Origin: Methanosarcina acetivorans C2A
GTDB taxonomy: Archaea; Halobacteriota; Methanosarcinia; Methanosarcinales; Methanosarcinaceae
NCBI RefSeq assembly: GCF_000007345.1
Contig: NC_003552.1
Coordinates: forward strand, 4,836,001 to 4,900,000
Direction of reading: 5' to 3'
DNA length: 64,000 bases
The notes beneath the pieces are model-generated. The model saw nothing but the letters and a program-made list of their open reading frames with translations, ran no database searches and was not told where the DNA came from. The number at the start of each line of letters is the position of its first letter. Position 1 is the stretch's first letter. Shown one piece after another: positions 1-7,184 of the stretch. The translations under genes and the position numbers were made by a program.

Positions 1-2
1 TC

Positions 3-962
3 TTTTATCCTCTGCAATGGATTGCAGACAAACTGACATACGAGGTTTTCGGGATTGCACCGACTACTCACCTTGCAGCCAGTGTCAACTTCATCATATA
101 TGACGTGTTAAAAATCTTCGTCCTGCTTTCCGTGATGATTTTTGCGATCTCCTACCTCAGGACTTATATCACCCCGGAAAAAACCAGAAAGGTGCTCGGG
201 GGAAAGAAAGGACTTCGCTACCACCTGATAGCTTCTCTGATAGGAACGGTTTCTCCGTTCTGTTCATGTTCCTCAGTGCCCCTCTTTATCGGGTTTGTGG
301 AGGCAGGGGTTCCTCTTGGAGTAACTTTTTCCTTCCTGATTACCTCCCCTCTGGTAAACGAAGCAGCCGTAGCCGTCCTCTGGGCAACCCTTGGCTTGAA
401 AGCAACTGTAATTTATGTCGTTTCGGGGATTGTACTCGGAGTATTCGGAGGCTATATGATCGGCTTCCTGAAGCTTGAAAGATATGTTGAAGAATTCGTC
501 TACAAAATAAAAGTCGGAAAACAGGCATCCGAACAAGAAAAAATGACTGTGAAAGAGAGAGCCAGAACTGCTTTCGAAGGTGTTAAAGACATCGTAGGAA
601 GGGTCTGGATTTACGTGATAATAGGAGTCAGCATTGGGGGTATCTTCCACGGGTATGCTCCGGAAGGCATCCTCGAAAAATACGCAGGGAAGGACAATTT
701 GCTTGCAGTTCCGTTTGCCGTCCTTATCGGGGTCCCCCTGTACTCAAACGTCATGGGCATGATCCCCATTATGGAAAGCCTGATTGGAAAGGGGCTCCCC
801 ATAGGAACCTCGCTGGCCTTCCTCATGTCGGTCACAGCCGTATCTTTGCCTGAAATGGTTATCCTCAAAAAGGTGCTGAAGAAGGAGTTGATTGCAATCT
901 TTGTTTCAATTGTGGCGCTTTCGATCATCTTTACGGGATACATGTTTAACATACTGCTGTAA
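3..962 (+). CDS. Metal-related membrane permease, 5'-truncated by window edge
   Basis: Polytopic inner-membrane permease resembling the predicted permease family that includes SO_0444-type Cu/Zn efflux proteins. The reading frame is already open at base 3 and codes for plausible protein (QWIADKLTYEVFG) before the first internal GTG at 105, so the true start lies outside the window. Visible signature: a cysteine pair motif CSCSSVPLF followed by a Gly-rich segment with SPLVNEAAV, then a charged cytoplasmic loop near residues 125-150 of the GTG-started part and a second similar half (GVPLYSNVMGMIP). About eight hydrophobic segments are seen. The next gene is a small CxxC thioredoxin-like protein, a common partner of this permease family, and ACR3 follows further on, so metal or metalloid export is likely. 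The substrate cannot be read from sequence. Confidence 0.85.
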   Translation, partial: FYPLQWIADKLTYEVFGIAPTTHLAASVNFIIYDVLKIFVLLSVMIFAISYLRTYITPEKTRKVLGGKKGLRYHLIASLIGTVSPFCSCSSVPLFIGFVEAGVPLGVTFSFLITSPLVNEAAVAVLWATLGLKATVIYVVSGIVLGVFGGYMIGFLKLERYVEEFVYKIKVGKQASEQEKMTVKERARTAFEGVKDIVGRVWIYVIIGVSIGGIFHGYAPEGILEKYAGKDNLLAVPFAVLIGVPLYSNVMGMIPIMESLIGKGLPIGTSLAFLMSVTAVSLPEMVILKKVLKKELIAIFVSIVALSIIFTGYMFNILL

Positions 963-1069
963 CACCAACGTTGGACAATGCTAATGTTGTTCTGCCCTAA
1001 ATCCTGAACCTCAAATCCTACAATCCAAATTCTAAAATCAAAATTCTGAAATCAACGAAGGTGAAAAAT

Positions 1070-1300
1070 ATGAAGATTGAAATCCTTGGTACAGGCTGTG
1101 CAAAATGTAAGAAAACAAAGGAAGCTATCGAGAAAGTCCTTGCTGAAACCGGAAAGAAAGCCGAAGTAGTAAAAGTTGAGAATATTGAAACAATCCTGAA
1201 CTACGGTGTGATGGTAACTCCTGCAGTCGTGGTTGATGGAGAAGTTAAGCTTGCAGGCAAAGTCCCTGATGAAAAAGAAATCCGGAAATGGGTTGAATGA
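1070..1300 (+). CDS. Small thioredoxin-like redox protein
   Basis: A 76-residue thioredoxin-fold protein of the archaeal 'redox-active disulfide protein 2' type. The active-site motif GTGCAKCKK lies at residues 7-15, and the cis-proline loop VTPAVVVDG near residue 50. Such proteins reduce disulfides or deliver or accept metals in the cytoplasm. The ATG at 1070 is preferred over the in-frame GTG at 1061 because the GTG sits inside the AAGGTG Shine-Dalgarno and the family starts at the first strand (MKIEILG). It lies about 107 bases after the permease and is probably co-transcribed with it; it may serve the permease as a redox or metal partner (inferred). Confidence 0.9.
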   Translation: MKIEILGTGCAKCKKTKEAIEKVLAETGKKAEVVKVENIETILNYGVMVTPAVVVDGEVKLAGKVPDEKEIRKWVE

Positions 1301-1428
1301 AGACTCTGAACCGGGCAGACCAGGACTGGAGTTATTTTACCATGAAGACACAGGAGTATGGGAAAGGCTTAATTAATAGCTGTCCAGATACCTGAAAGTT
1401 GAAATCAAAAACGAATTGAGGTATTCAT

Positions 1429-1749
1429 ATGGCTGAAATTACTGTCAACTCCTCAATATGCGACTTTACACACAAACTCCGCGGGAGCATGAAAGGCGGA
1501 AACATTATTGTGGATATCGAAACTCCGTGTGAAAAAATAAAGAAGATCTCGCATCTTGAAGTTCCCATGATGGAAACCATGGATATCAAGGATAACTATG
1601 TGATAGACAGGGCCAAAGAGGCAAAATGCTGTTCTAACTGTCTGGTGCCCTGCGGAGTGCTTAACCTCTGCAAGCTTGAAAGCGGTTTTATAGCAAAGTC
1701 CCTGGCAAAAAAAGCAGGAAGCCTCAGTATCGATTTTGATGAAGTCTGA
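1429..1749 (+). CDS. DUF6951 family cysteine-rich protein, copy 1
   Basis: A 106-residue soluble protein of a methanogen family of unknown function (DUF6951). Seven cysteines are visible: C11, C34, C67, C68, C71, C75 and C81; the last five form a cluster (CCSNCLVPCGVLNLC) that could bind a metal or Fe-S cluster, which is inference. The start follows a GAGG-type ribosome site (TTGAGGTATTCAT). A paralogue about 80% identical lies at 6768-7088, where Cys68 is serine, so the shared ligands would be C67, C71, C75 and C81. Both copies sit among arsenic or redox genes. No reaction is assigned. Confidence 0.85.
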   Translation: MAEITVNSSICDFTHKLRGSMKGGNIIVDIETPCEKIKKISHLEVPMMETMDIKDNYVIDRAKEAKCCSNCLVPCGVLNLCKLESGFIAKSLAKKAGSLSIDFDEV

Positions 1750-2052
1750 GGTTTTTCTTAGGATTAAGGATACGGCTCTGAACCCTTAATATCTTGAATT
1801 TCTGGGCAGAAGCTTATTCCCGCATTTTTTCGCTTAAAAAAGTTCTTTATTTTGAAGACGATCCTTCTTTTGAGAATCGTTCTCCTTTTGAAATGCCACC
1901 CCATTTAAAAACAGATCTTCTTTTTTTACTTCGGTGCATCAAGCTATTAGTAATAAAGCCATAATTATAAACTGAAGTCAGCAGAAAGCTACAGGGTGCA
2001 GAAAAGTAAGCCCTGGAAAGTAACTGGAGCGAAAGGGGGGCCTTGTCAGCAG
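1750..2052. other. Intergenic region, terminator-like tract and promoter
   Basis: T-rich tracts at about 1804-1860 and 1918-1928 would suit transcription termination of the upstream gene. A TATA-like AATTATAA at 1963-1970 could start the UspA-ACR3 transcript about 25 bases downstream. No open frame of interest is seen. Confidence 0.4.
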
Positions 2053-2940
2053 ATGATAAACACAGTACTTGTTCCTGCGGATTTTACCATCGAAACGGAA
2101 GATTTGCTCGGCTGCATAGGGGAACTTAAAAACGCCGGCTTGAAGAAAGTTATCCTGCTGCATGTAGTTGACATACATAAAAGCCAGGGGCTTGCCCCTA
2201 TGTTTGAACGGAATGCAAAAGACAGGATTGAAGATTATGCAAATTTTGCCAGGGAACTCGAACTTGAAACCGAACCTCTGGTAGTGATAGGAGACGTCAG
2301 AAGGACGATTACGGAGATCGCAGACCGGGAAGAGGTTGATGCAATAATAATGGGAGCCACCACTGAAGGCTTCATAAAGGGGAAGCTTCTCGGAAGAACT
2401 ACGGAATATATAGCGCGCAGTTCAAAGAAAATATTGCTGGTTGAAAAGTATGGAGCTATGAAAGAAGGAAAGGAGGTTTATGAGAAGACCTGCCGGGCGA
2501 CGTTCTCCAGGATTCTTGTACCTCTCGACTTTTCAAAAGAGGCAATGAAGGCAATAGAACAGCTTCAGGAATTAAAAGGGATCGTGAAAGAAGTTCTGTT
2601 CCTGTATGTAATAGATAACATAAAAGATATGGACTTGCTGGATGAACAGAGAGAAGAGGCAAAGGAAAAGCTCCGAAAAATAAAGGAGCGGCTTGAAGGT
2701 ATAAGAAGCCAGTACCTTGTCGTTGAAGGCATCCCGTCCGATGAGATAGTCAAGTTTGCCGACATAGAAGATGTCACCCTGATAATGCTGACTGCCCGCG
2801 GAAAGGGAACTTTAACGGACCTTCTACTCGGAAGCACGGCCGAAAACGTACTCCGGAAGACTACAAAGCCCGTACTGATCGTCCCTGCAAGCAAAGAGTT
2901 CGAAGAAGAAGAGTGGGATGAAGGAGAAGCATATGCCTGA
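2053..2940 (+). CDS. Tandem universal stress protein (two UspA domains)
   Basis: A 295-residue cytoplasmic protein with two Usp domains, about residues 1-140 and 155-285. Each begins with the family strand pattern (INTVLVPADF; FSRILVPLDFS) and each carries the nucleotide-binding region near its C-terminal end: GATTEGFIKGKLLGRTTEYI in the first, and ARGKGTLTDLLLGSTAENV in the second. The second fits the GxxG-9x-G(S/T) ATP-binding pattern better. The ATG at 2053 is chosen because it starts exactly at the first beta strand; an in-frame GTG at 1996 would add 19 residues of non-family sequence. The stop overlaps the start of the ACR3 gene by 8 bases, so the two are translationally coupled and the stress protein probably acts with arsenite export. 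Confidence 0.9.
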   Translation: MINTVLVPADFTIETEDLLGCIGELKNAGLKKVILLHVVDIHKSQGLAPMFERNAKDRIEDYANFARELELETEPLVVIGDVRRTITEIADREEVDAIIMGATTEGFIKGKLLGRTTEYIARSSKKILLVEKYGAMKEGKEVYEKTCRATFSRILVPLDFSKEAMKAIEQLQELKGIVKEVLFLYVIDNIKDMDLLDEQREEAKEKLRKIKERLEGIRSQYLVVEGIPSDEIVKFADIEDVTLIMLTARGKGTLTDLLLGSTAENVLRKTTKPVLIVPASKEFEEEEWDEGEAYA

Positions 2941-3982
2941 AGAGGAGGAAAGGGAGCTTGATTTCTTCAGCAAATATCTCTCGGTCTGGGTTGCAGTCTG
3001 TATTCTAGTCGGAACTGCGATTGGTTACCTTTTTCCAGGTTTTGCGGACGCCCTTGGTGGCATTGAGATTGCAAATGTCTCAATTCCGGTAGCATTCGTA
3101 CTTCTGGTTATGATGTATCCCATCATGCTGAAGATTAATTTTGAAGAAATCCTGAATGTTGAGGCAAATTTAAAGCCTCTCCTTTTAACTCTTATCGTAA
3201 ACTGGGCAATCAAGCCTTTTACAATGGCTTTTGTGGCATGGCTCTTTATGCGCATGATCTTTGAAGCCCTGATCCCTGCTGACCTCCAAGCGCAGTATAT
3301 CGCAGGTATGATCCTGCTCGGGCTTGCTCCCTGTACGGCTATGGTTCTGGTCTGGACTTACCTTGCGAGAGCCAATATTAACTATGCTTTGATTCAGGTC
3401 TCGGTAAACGACCTTATTATTCTGGTGCTGTTTGCTCCACTGGGGAAGTTTCTCCTTGGGGTCACAACCGATTTTCCGGTCCCTCTCATGACAATCTTCT
3501 TCTCGGTCCTGTTTTATGTGGCAATTCCTCTCGGCCTTGCCGTGCTGACAAGGCAGGTAGTGATAAGGAAAAAAGGTATTACCTGGTTTGAAGACCGGCT
3601 AATCCGAAAAATCCAGTGGGTTACCCCTGCCGGCCTTTTAATAACTCTGATTCTTATTTTTATCTTTCAGGGGGACAACATCATAAATTACCCCCTGCAT
3701 ATTCTCCTGATCGCGATCCCTCTGGTACTGCAGACTTACCTGATCTTCGGGATCGGGTATGCAGGAGCAAAATACCTGAAAATTCCCTATAGGGAAGCTG
3801 CGCCTTCGACCTTCATCGGCGCCAGTAATTTCTTTGAACTGGCGGTGGCGGTGGCTTTAATCCTGTTCGGAATGGAATCAGGAGCAGCTCTTGCAACCGT
3901 TGTGGGAGTCCTTGTGGAAGTTCCTGTCATGCTTTCTCTTGTGAAGATCATGGAAAAGAACAGGGAAAAATTCAGATTCTGA
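2933..3982 (+). CDS. acr3: ACR3-family arsenite efflux transporter
   Basis: A 349-residue membrane protein of the ACR3/bile acid:Na+ symporter superfamily that exports arsenite (and in some members antimonite) by proton antiport. About ten transmembrane segments are seen. The conserved ACR3 region GLAPCTAMVLVWTYLA, with the essential cysteine of transmembrane segment 4, lies near residues 130-145, and the NDLIILVLFAP and GASNFFELAVAVA motifs follow. The ATG at 2933 is preferred to the ATG at 2918 because AAGGAG at 2921-2926 lies six bases before it. It overlaps the UspA stop by 8 bases. No arsC or arsM gene is seen nearby; the ArsR-like gene at 10101 is the only obvious regulator in the area. 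Confidence 0.95.
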   Translation: MPEEEERELDFFSKYLSVWVAVCILVGTAIGYLFPGFADALGGIEIANVSIPVAFVLLVMMYPIMLKINFEEILNVEANLKPLLLTLIVNWAIKPFTMAFVAWLFMRMIFEALIPADLQAQYIAGMILLGLAPCTAMVLVWTYLARANINYALIQVSVNDLIILVLFAPLGKFLLGVTTDFPVPLMTIFFSVLFYVAIPLGLAVLTRQVVIRKKGITWFEDRLIRKIQWVTPAGLLITLILIFIFQGDNIINYPLHILLIAIPLVLQTYLIFGIGYAGAKYLKIPYREAAPSTFIGASNFFELAVAVALILFGMESGAALATVVGVLVEVPVMLSLVKIMEKNREKFRF

Positions 3983-4074
3983 AGAGGCTCTTGTAGAAAA
4001 AAGAAGAGGAAAAAAAGCAGAAAAGTAGAGATTAAGCTAACGAGTCGCTAACTGCTGAATCTGAACTTAAAGGT

Positions 4075-4449
4075 TCAGCTATTTCTTTGGTTCCGTCTCC
4101 AGTTTCCGCAGCAGCACCCTTTCTCTTTTTCAGCCTCCTCAGGCTTTTTCTCTCCAAACACAATATCATATACGTTTTCACCGTAAACATTTGTCCAGCC
4201 AAGCTGAGAGCCCCCTGCTATAAACATGGCAACTGCAATGGCTTCTGCAATCTCCTTTTTGCTTGCCTCGTTAGCAGCAGCTCTCTGGGAGTGAACATCA
4301 ACACAGTACTGGCAGCGCATAAGGACCGAAGAGGCGATGGCTATAAGTTCCTTGGTCTTGCGATCAAGTTCTCCACCCTCAAAGATAGAATCTCTCAGTT
4401 TTCCAAAGGCTTCGGCAGTATCAGGCAGTATTTCGTTCATGAATGGCAC
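4075..4449 (-). CDS. CMD/AhpD-like protein with C-terminal cysteine tail, copy 1
   Basis: A 124-residue carboxymuconolactone decarboxylase-fold protein, the all-helical family that includes the AhpD peroxidase. The redox motif ASSVLMRCQYCVDVHSQRA (CxxC plus downstream His) is at about residues 42-60. Past the domain (about residue 100) is a charged tail ending in KGCCCGNWRRNQRNS. The start is GTG, with GGAGG six bases upstream; a downstream ATG would lose conserved residues. A paralogue at 10545-10886 has the same architecture with a run of five cysteines. Location next to ACR3 suggests peroxide or metalloid stress. The cysteine tail as a metal or arsenite site is inference. Confidence 0.9.
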   Translation of the reverse strand: MPFMNEILPDTAEAFGKLRDSIFEGGELDRKTKELIAIASSVLMRCQYCVDVHSQRAAANEASKKEIAEAIAVAMFIAGGSQLGWTNVYGENVYDIVFGEKKPEEAEKEKGCCCGNWRRNQRNS

Positions 4450-4812
4450 TTTATTCCTCCACTCAATTCTACAATCTCAGTTTATAAAACACAGAAAGTC
4501 GCATATCAATTTTCATTGATATTCAAAGCGGGAATTGAAAAGAAAAATAATAGAAGAGAAATGGAGAGAAAAACCCTGTAAAAGTAACCCGAAAAAATTT
4601 GAATAGAATCAAAAAATCCGGGAAAAGTCAAAAAAACTTGAATACCTATATTTAATGAAAAAGTGTCACCACACTTCAATTAGTTACAGAGCCGATTTTA
4701 AAATCTATATACTACCTTATCCAATTGACATATGGGGCAAAATGAAGTTGATTCATTGCGAATCAAAATGAACGTAAGTAGCATATCTTTGAATATGTAT
4801 GGGGAACCTAGC

Positions 4813-5193
4813 ATGTATGACATAACAACCCGAACAAATCTGAGATACGATGAAGCGATTGCAAAGGTAAAGAAAGAACTCGCAAAGGAGGGCTTTGGTG
4901 TTCTCACCGAGATCGACGTAAAAGAAACCTTAAAGAAAAAACTGGATTACGATTTCACCGATTATATAATTCTTGGTGCCTGTAACCCGCCATTTGCAAA
5001 AAATGCCCTTGAAGGTGAAATGAACATAGGTCTATTGCTACCCTGTAATGTCATCGTGTATGCAGACGGCGATGAAACCGTTGTCTCAGCAATCAGGCCG
5101 AAGGAAATGTTCAAGCTTGTGGAAAACAAGGAATTGATCGGAATCGCAGATGAAATAGAAGAAAGGCTTGAGAGGGTCATAGCAAATATATGA
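4813..5193 (+). CDS. DUF302 family protein
   Basis: A 126-residue DUF302 domain protein. This small alpha/beta family binds hydrophobic or heme-like ligands in some members; its role in archaea is not known. Typical features: TNLRYDEAIAKVKKELAKEGFGVL at the N-terminal end (first helix), the central ILGACNPPFAKNAL with its single cysteine, and LLPCNVIVYADG with a second cysteine. I place the start at ATG 4813, after GGGGA with seven bases of spacing. In-frame ATGs at 4732 and 4771 would add residues not typical of the family. A TATA-like TCTATATACTA at 4704-4714 predicts a transcript start near 4735. Confidence 0.8.
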   Translation: MYDITTRTNLRYDEAIAKVKKELAKEGFGVLTEIDVKETLKKKLDYDFTDYIILGACNPPFAKNALEGEMNIGLLLPCNVIVYADGDETVVSAIRPKEMFKLVENKELIGIADEIEERLERVIANI

Positions 5194-5351
5194 GCAGATA
5201 CATACCGGAAAAATTTCAAAGAAATTCAGTTTTGTCACCGACTCCGGGCTGTACCTGTTTTTTTCGATCGCGACAACTTGAAAGAATCGAATATTTGGGT
5301 TTTTAAGTTGTTTATTCTTTAACAGGGAAAGAAATTATCTGACAATCCCCT

Positions 5352-5390
5352 GGAATGAAAATACTGGGATTTGAAAAATACTTTCATTCC
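5352..5390. terminator. Inverted repeat, possible terminator
   Basis: GGAATGAAA at 5352-5360 pairs with TTTCATTCC at 5382-5390, nine perfect base pairs around a 21-base loop. It lies between the DUF302 gene and the 3' end of the group II intron. It could end the DUF302 transcript or be part of the element flanking the intron. Confidence 0.4.
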
Positions 5391-5426
5391 TTTGTATCTG
5401 CTATCTGAAGAATTTCATGTTTGTTT

Positions 5427-6181
5427 GTCGGGTAAGTCGGGAGGATTACTCCTCCTTTCTCCCCCAGGAACCGTACGTGAAAGTTTCCCTTCATACGGCT
5501 CGAGTGTTTTCAAACCCTTTCTGCATCAGGCATCAGTTATTTTGCATAACTGATTTTGTGATTCTGGATAACAGCCCACTAACATTAATGTCTGTAAGCC
5601 TCTCACCTATTGGTGTCTTTGAGTATCTTACACTCGTGAGTTTGTTTCCGTTCACACAAGAAAACACCATCTGTAAGTCTGCATCCTTTCGGATCAGGGC
5701 AAAGTTTGAACCCCTATCCAATCCATTAAAGATTGGCATTCGCTTTTTACTGAATCCTCTACCCTCTTTGTCGTTGTTGCTCCTTACGAAGTTCCTACCC
5801 TTTTGAAGGGAACAAATAGGGCTTACCAAGTTCTATGTCATGAATAATTATGGGTTCTTTAGGGGCCATCTATAAGCCGGAAACCATTTGTCCATTTGCT
5901 TGAACGTCATACCAACCGTTAAAGCCTGATTTCGTACCATTTTGGTCCAAGCGTATCAATCCAATTTCGCTTGCCGTACTTTACGACTCTTACAATGGTT
6001 CACTTTACGTTCCCCATGGAACCCTTACCCTAGCAAGTTATCTGAATTGGATTTTCTGAGGTTCTCACATTGTCCCAGAAGCTTTGCACCCCATCATTAC
6101 TGATGACGCACATTCTGGTAGGGTTACCCCAAATGGAAAGGGCAGCATCTTAGCAATTCATGACATAACTTCTTGTCGCAC
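5427..6181 (-). mobile_element. ORF-less group II intron (about 755 nt)
   Basis: Read on the minus strand, the element opens at 6181 with GTGCGACAAGAAGTTATGTC, which fits the group II 5' consensus GUGCG. Near the other end, 5468-5501 is a 34-nt domain V: GAGCCGTATG, a GAAA-type cap, and ACGTACGGTTC. It has the catalytic AGC triad and canonical pairing. Domain VI follows (GGAGGA-GTAA-TCCTCC hairpin with an unpaired A seven bases from the end), and the intron ends in CCCGAC at 5427. No reverse transcriptase frame lies between, so the intron would need a maturase in trans. ORF-less group II introns are known from Methanosarcina. Boundaries are by consensus and the interior domains were not folded by program. 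Confidence 0.85.
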
Positions 6182-6338
6182 GATATGAAAGTACTTTACC
6201 TTTCATTTATTGTGCCTGTTATTCAGAGAATTTCATGTGCGTTTTTGATGAAAAAAGCAGGATAAAACTTCCTCCGGGTGGAAATTTTCATCATTTTATG
6301 AAGAAATCAGAACGGATTCAGAGGAATTTTATAAAGAA

Positions 6339-6400
6339 GCAAGTGCCTAATTAGATCAGAGACTTTCAAATCTAATTCGAGTCCTCTCGACCTTACTTGC
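6339..6400. other. Candidate three-way-junction RNA or structured DNA fragment
   Basis: Three nested perfect helices are visible: GCAAGT (6339-6344) with ACTTGC (6395-6400); ATTAGAT (6350-6356) with ATCTAAT (6370-6376); TCGAG (6377-6381) with CTCGA (6386-6390), loop TCCT. A TTTATAAAG TATA-like sequence sits just before on the plus strand. It resembles a shortened tRNA-like cloverleaf but has no standard D-arm or T-loop. It may be a decayed tRNA or a small RNA. Confidence 0.35.
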
Positions 6401-6493
6401 GCTATAAAAACAGAGAAAAATAATAAAAAGGAAAATAGAAAAACAAGAATATAATAGAGAACATAAAAGCAACACTAAAATTGCTTAGAAAAA

Positions 6494-6745
6494 CTCTTAG
6501 AGGCTGTCTTAAAATTCAAATCATTTCTACATTTGGGTAGTACGCATTGTTGATCTTAAGTTTACTCCGTAAATTAATTAGATCTTACTTATTCGCTCGA
6601 TGCATAATATCAAATGCATTAGACATCATGGTTAAAATTTAAACTTTAGACATTTAACGGTTCAATTCTACCGTTTTTCAATCCAAATACATGAGTCCTA
6701 TCCCAATTGTATAATCAAATTGAATTTTAAGACACGCTCTTAGAG
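6494..6745. mobile_element. MITE with 9-bp target duplication
   Basis: The element at 6503-6736 (234 bp) has imperfect terminal inverted repeats: left GCTGTCTTAAAATTCAA; right, reverse-complemented, CGTGTCTTAAAATTCAA. It is flanked by a perfect direct repeat CTCTTAGAG at 6494-6502 and 6737-6745. There is no transposase frame inside, so it is a miniature element mobilised by a related full-length insertion sequence. It ends only 31 bases before the start of the second DUF6951 gene. A TATA-like GTATAATC at 6709-6716 lies inside its right end and may now promote that gene. Confidence 0.85.
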
Positions 6746-6767
6746 AAAAACATCAGGAGACAAGCAC

Positions 6768-7088
6768 TTGACAGAAATTACAGTAAACTCTACAATCTGC
6801 GGTTTTACACACAAAATTAGGGGGAGTATGAAAGGGGATAAGATTATTGTGGACATCGAAACCCCCTGTGAGAAAATAAAAAAGTTTTCGCATATGGAGA
6901 TTCCCATGATGGAAACCCTAGATATCAAAAACAACTACGTGATCGATAGAGCGCAGGAAGCGCAGTGTTCCTCAAACTGCCTGGTTCCCTGCGCCGTACT
7001 TAACCTCTGCAAGCTTGAAAGCGGGTTTATGGCAAAGTCCCTGGCAAAAAAAGCCGGAAGTATCAGTATCGAATTCAATAATACCTGA
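6768..7088 (+). CDS. DUF6951 family cysteine-rich protein, copy 2
   Basis: A 106-residue paralogue of the protein at 1429-1749, about 80% identical by eye, with conserved C11, C34, C67, C71, C75 and C81 but Ser at 68. The start is TTG, eight bases after CAGGAGA (6754-6760); it aligns exactly with the ATG of copy 1. The MITE immediately upstream has separated the gene from any older promoter. Function unknown. The conserved C-terminal cysteine cluster suggests metal or Fe-S binding (inference). Confidence 0.85.
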   Translation: MTEITVNSTICGFTHKIRGSMKGDKIIVDIETPCEKIKKFSHMEIPMMETLDIKNNYVIDRAQEAQCSSNCLVPCAVLNLCKLESGFMAKSLAKKAGSISIEFNNT

Positions 7089-7184
7089 ACTTATGGATGA
7101 GTGGAGTCAGGCAACAAAAATCTGCCTGCAAACCACCAGGGTCTGCAAAAATACCTTGGAACTGCCATAAGTCTACGGATAATA

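Noticed and set aside
6339-6400. Functional tRNA
   Set aside because: No normal D-arm or T-loop, and the total length is only 62 bases.
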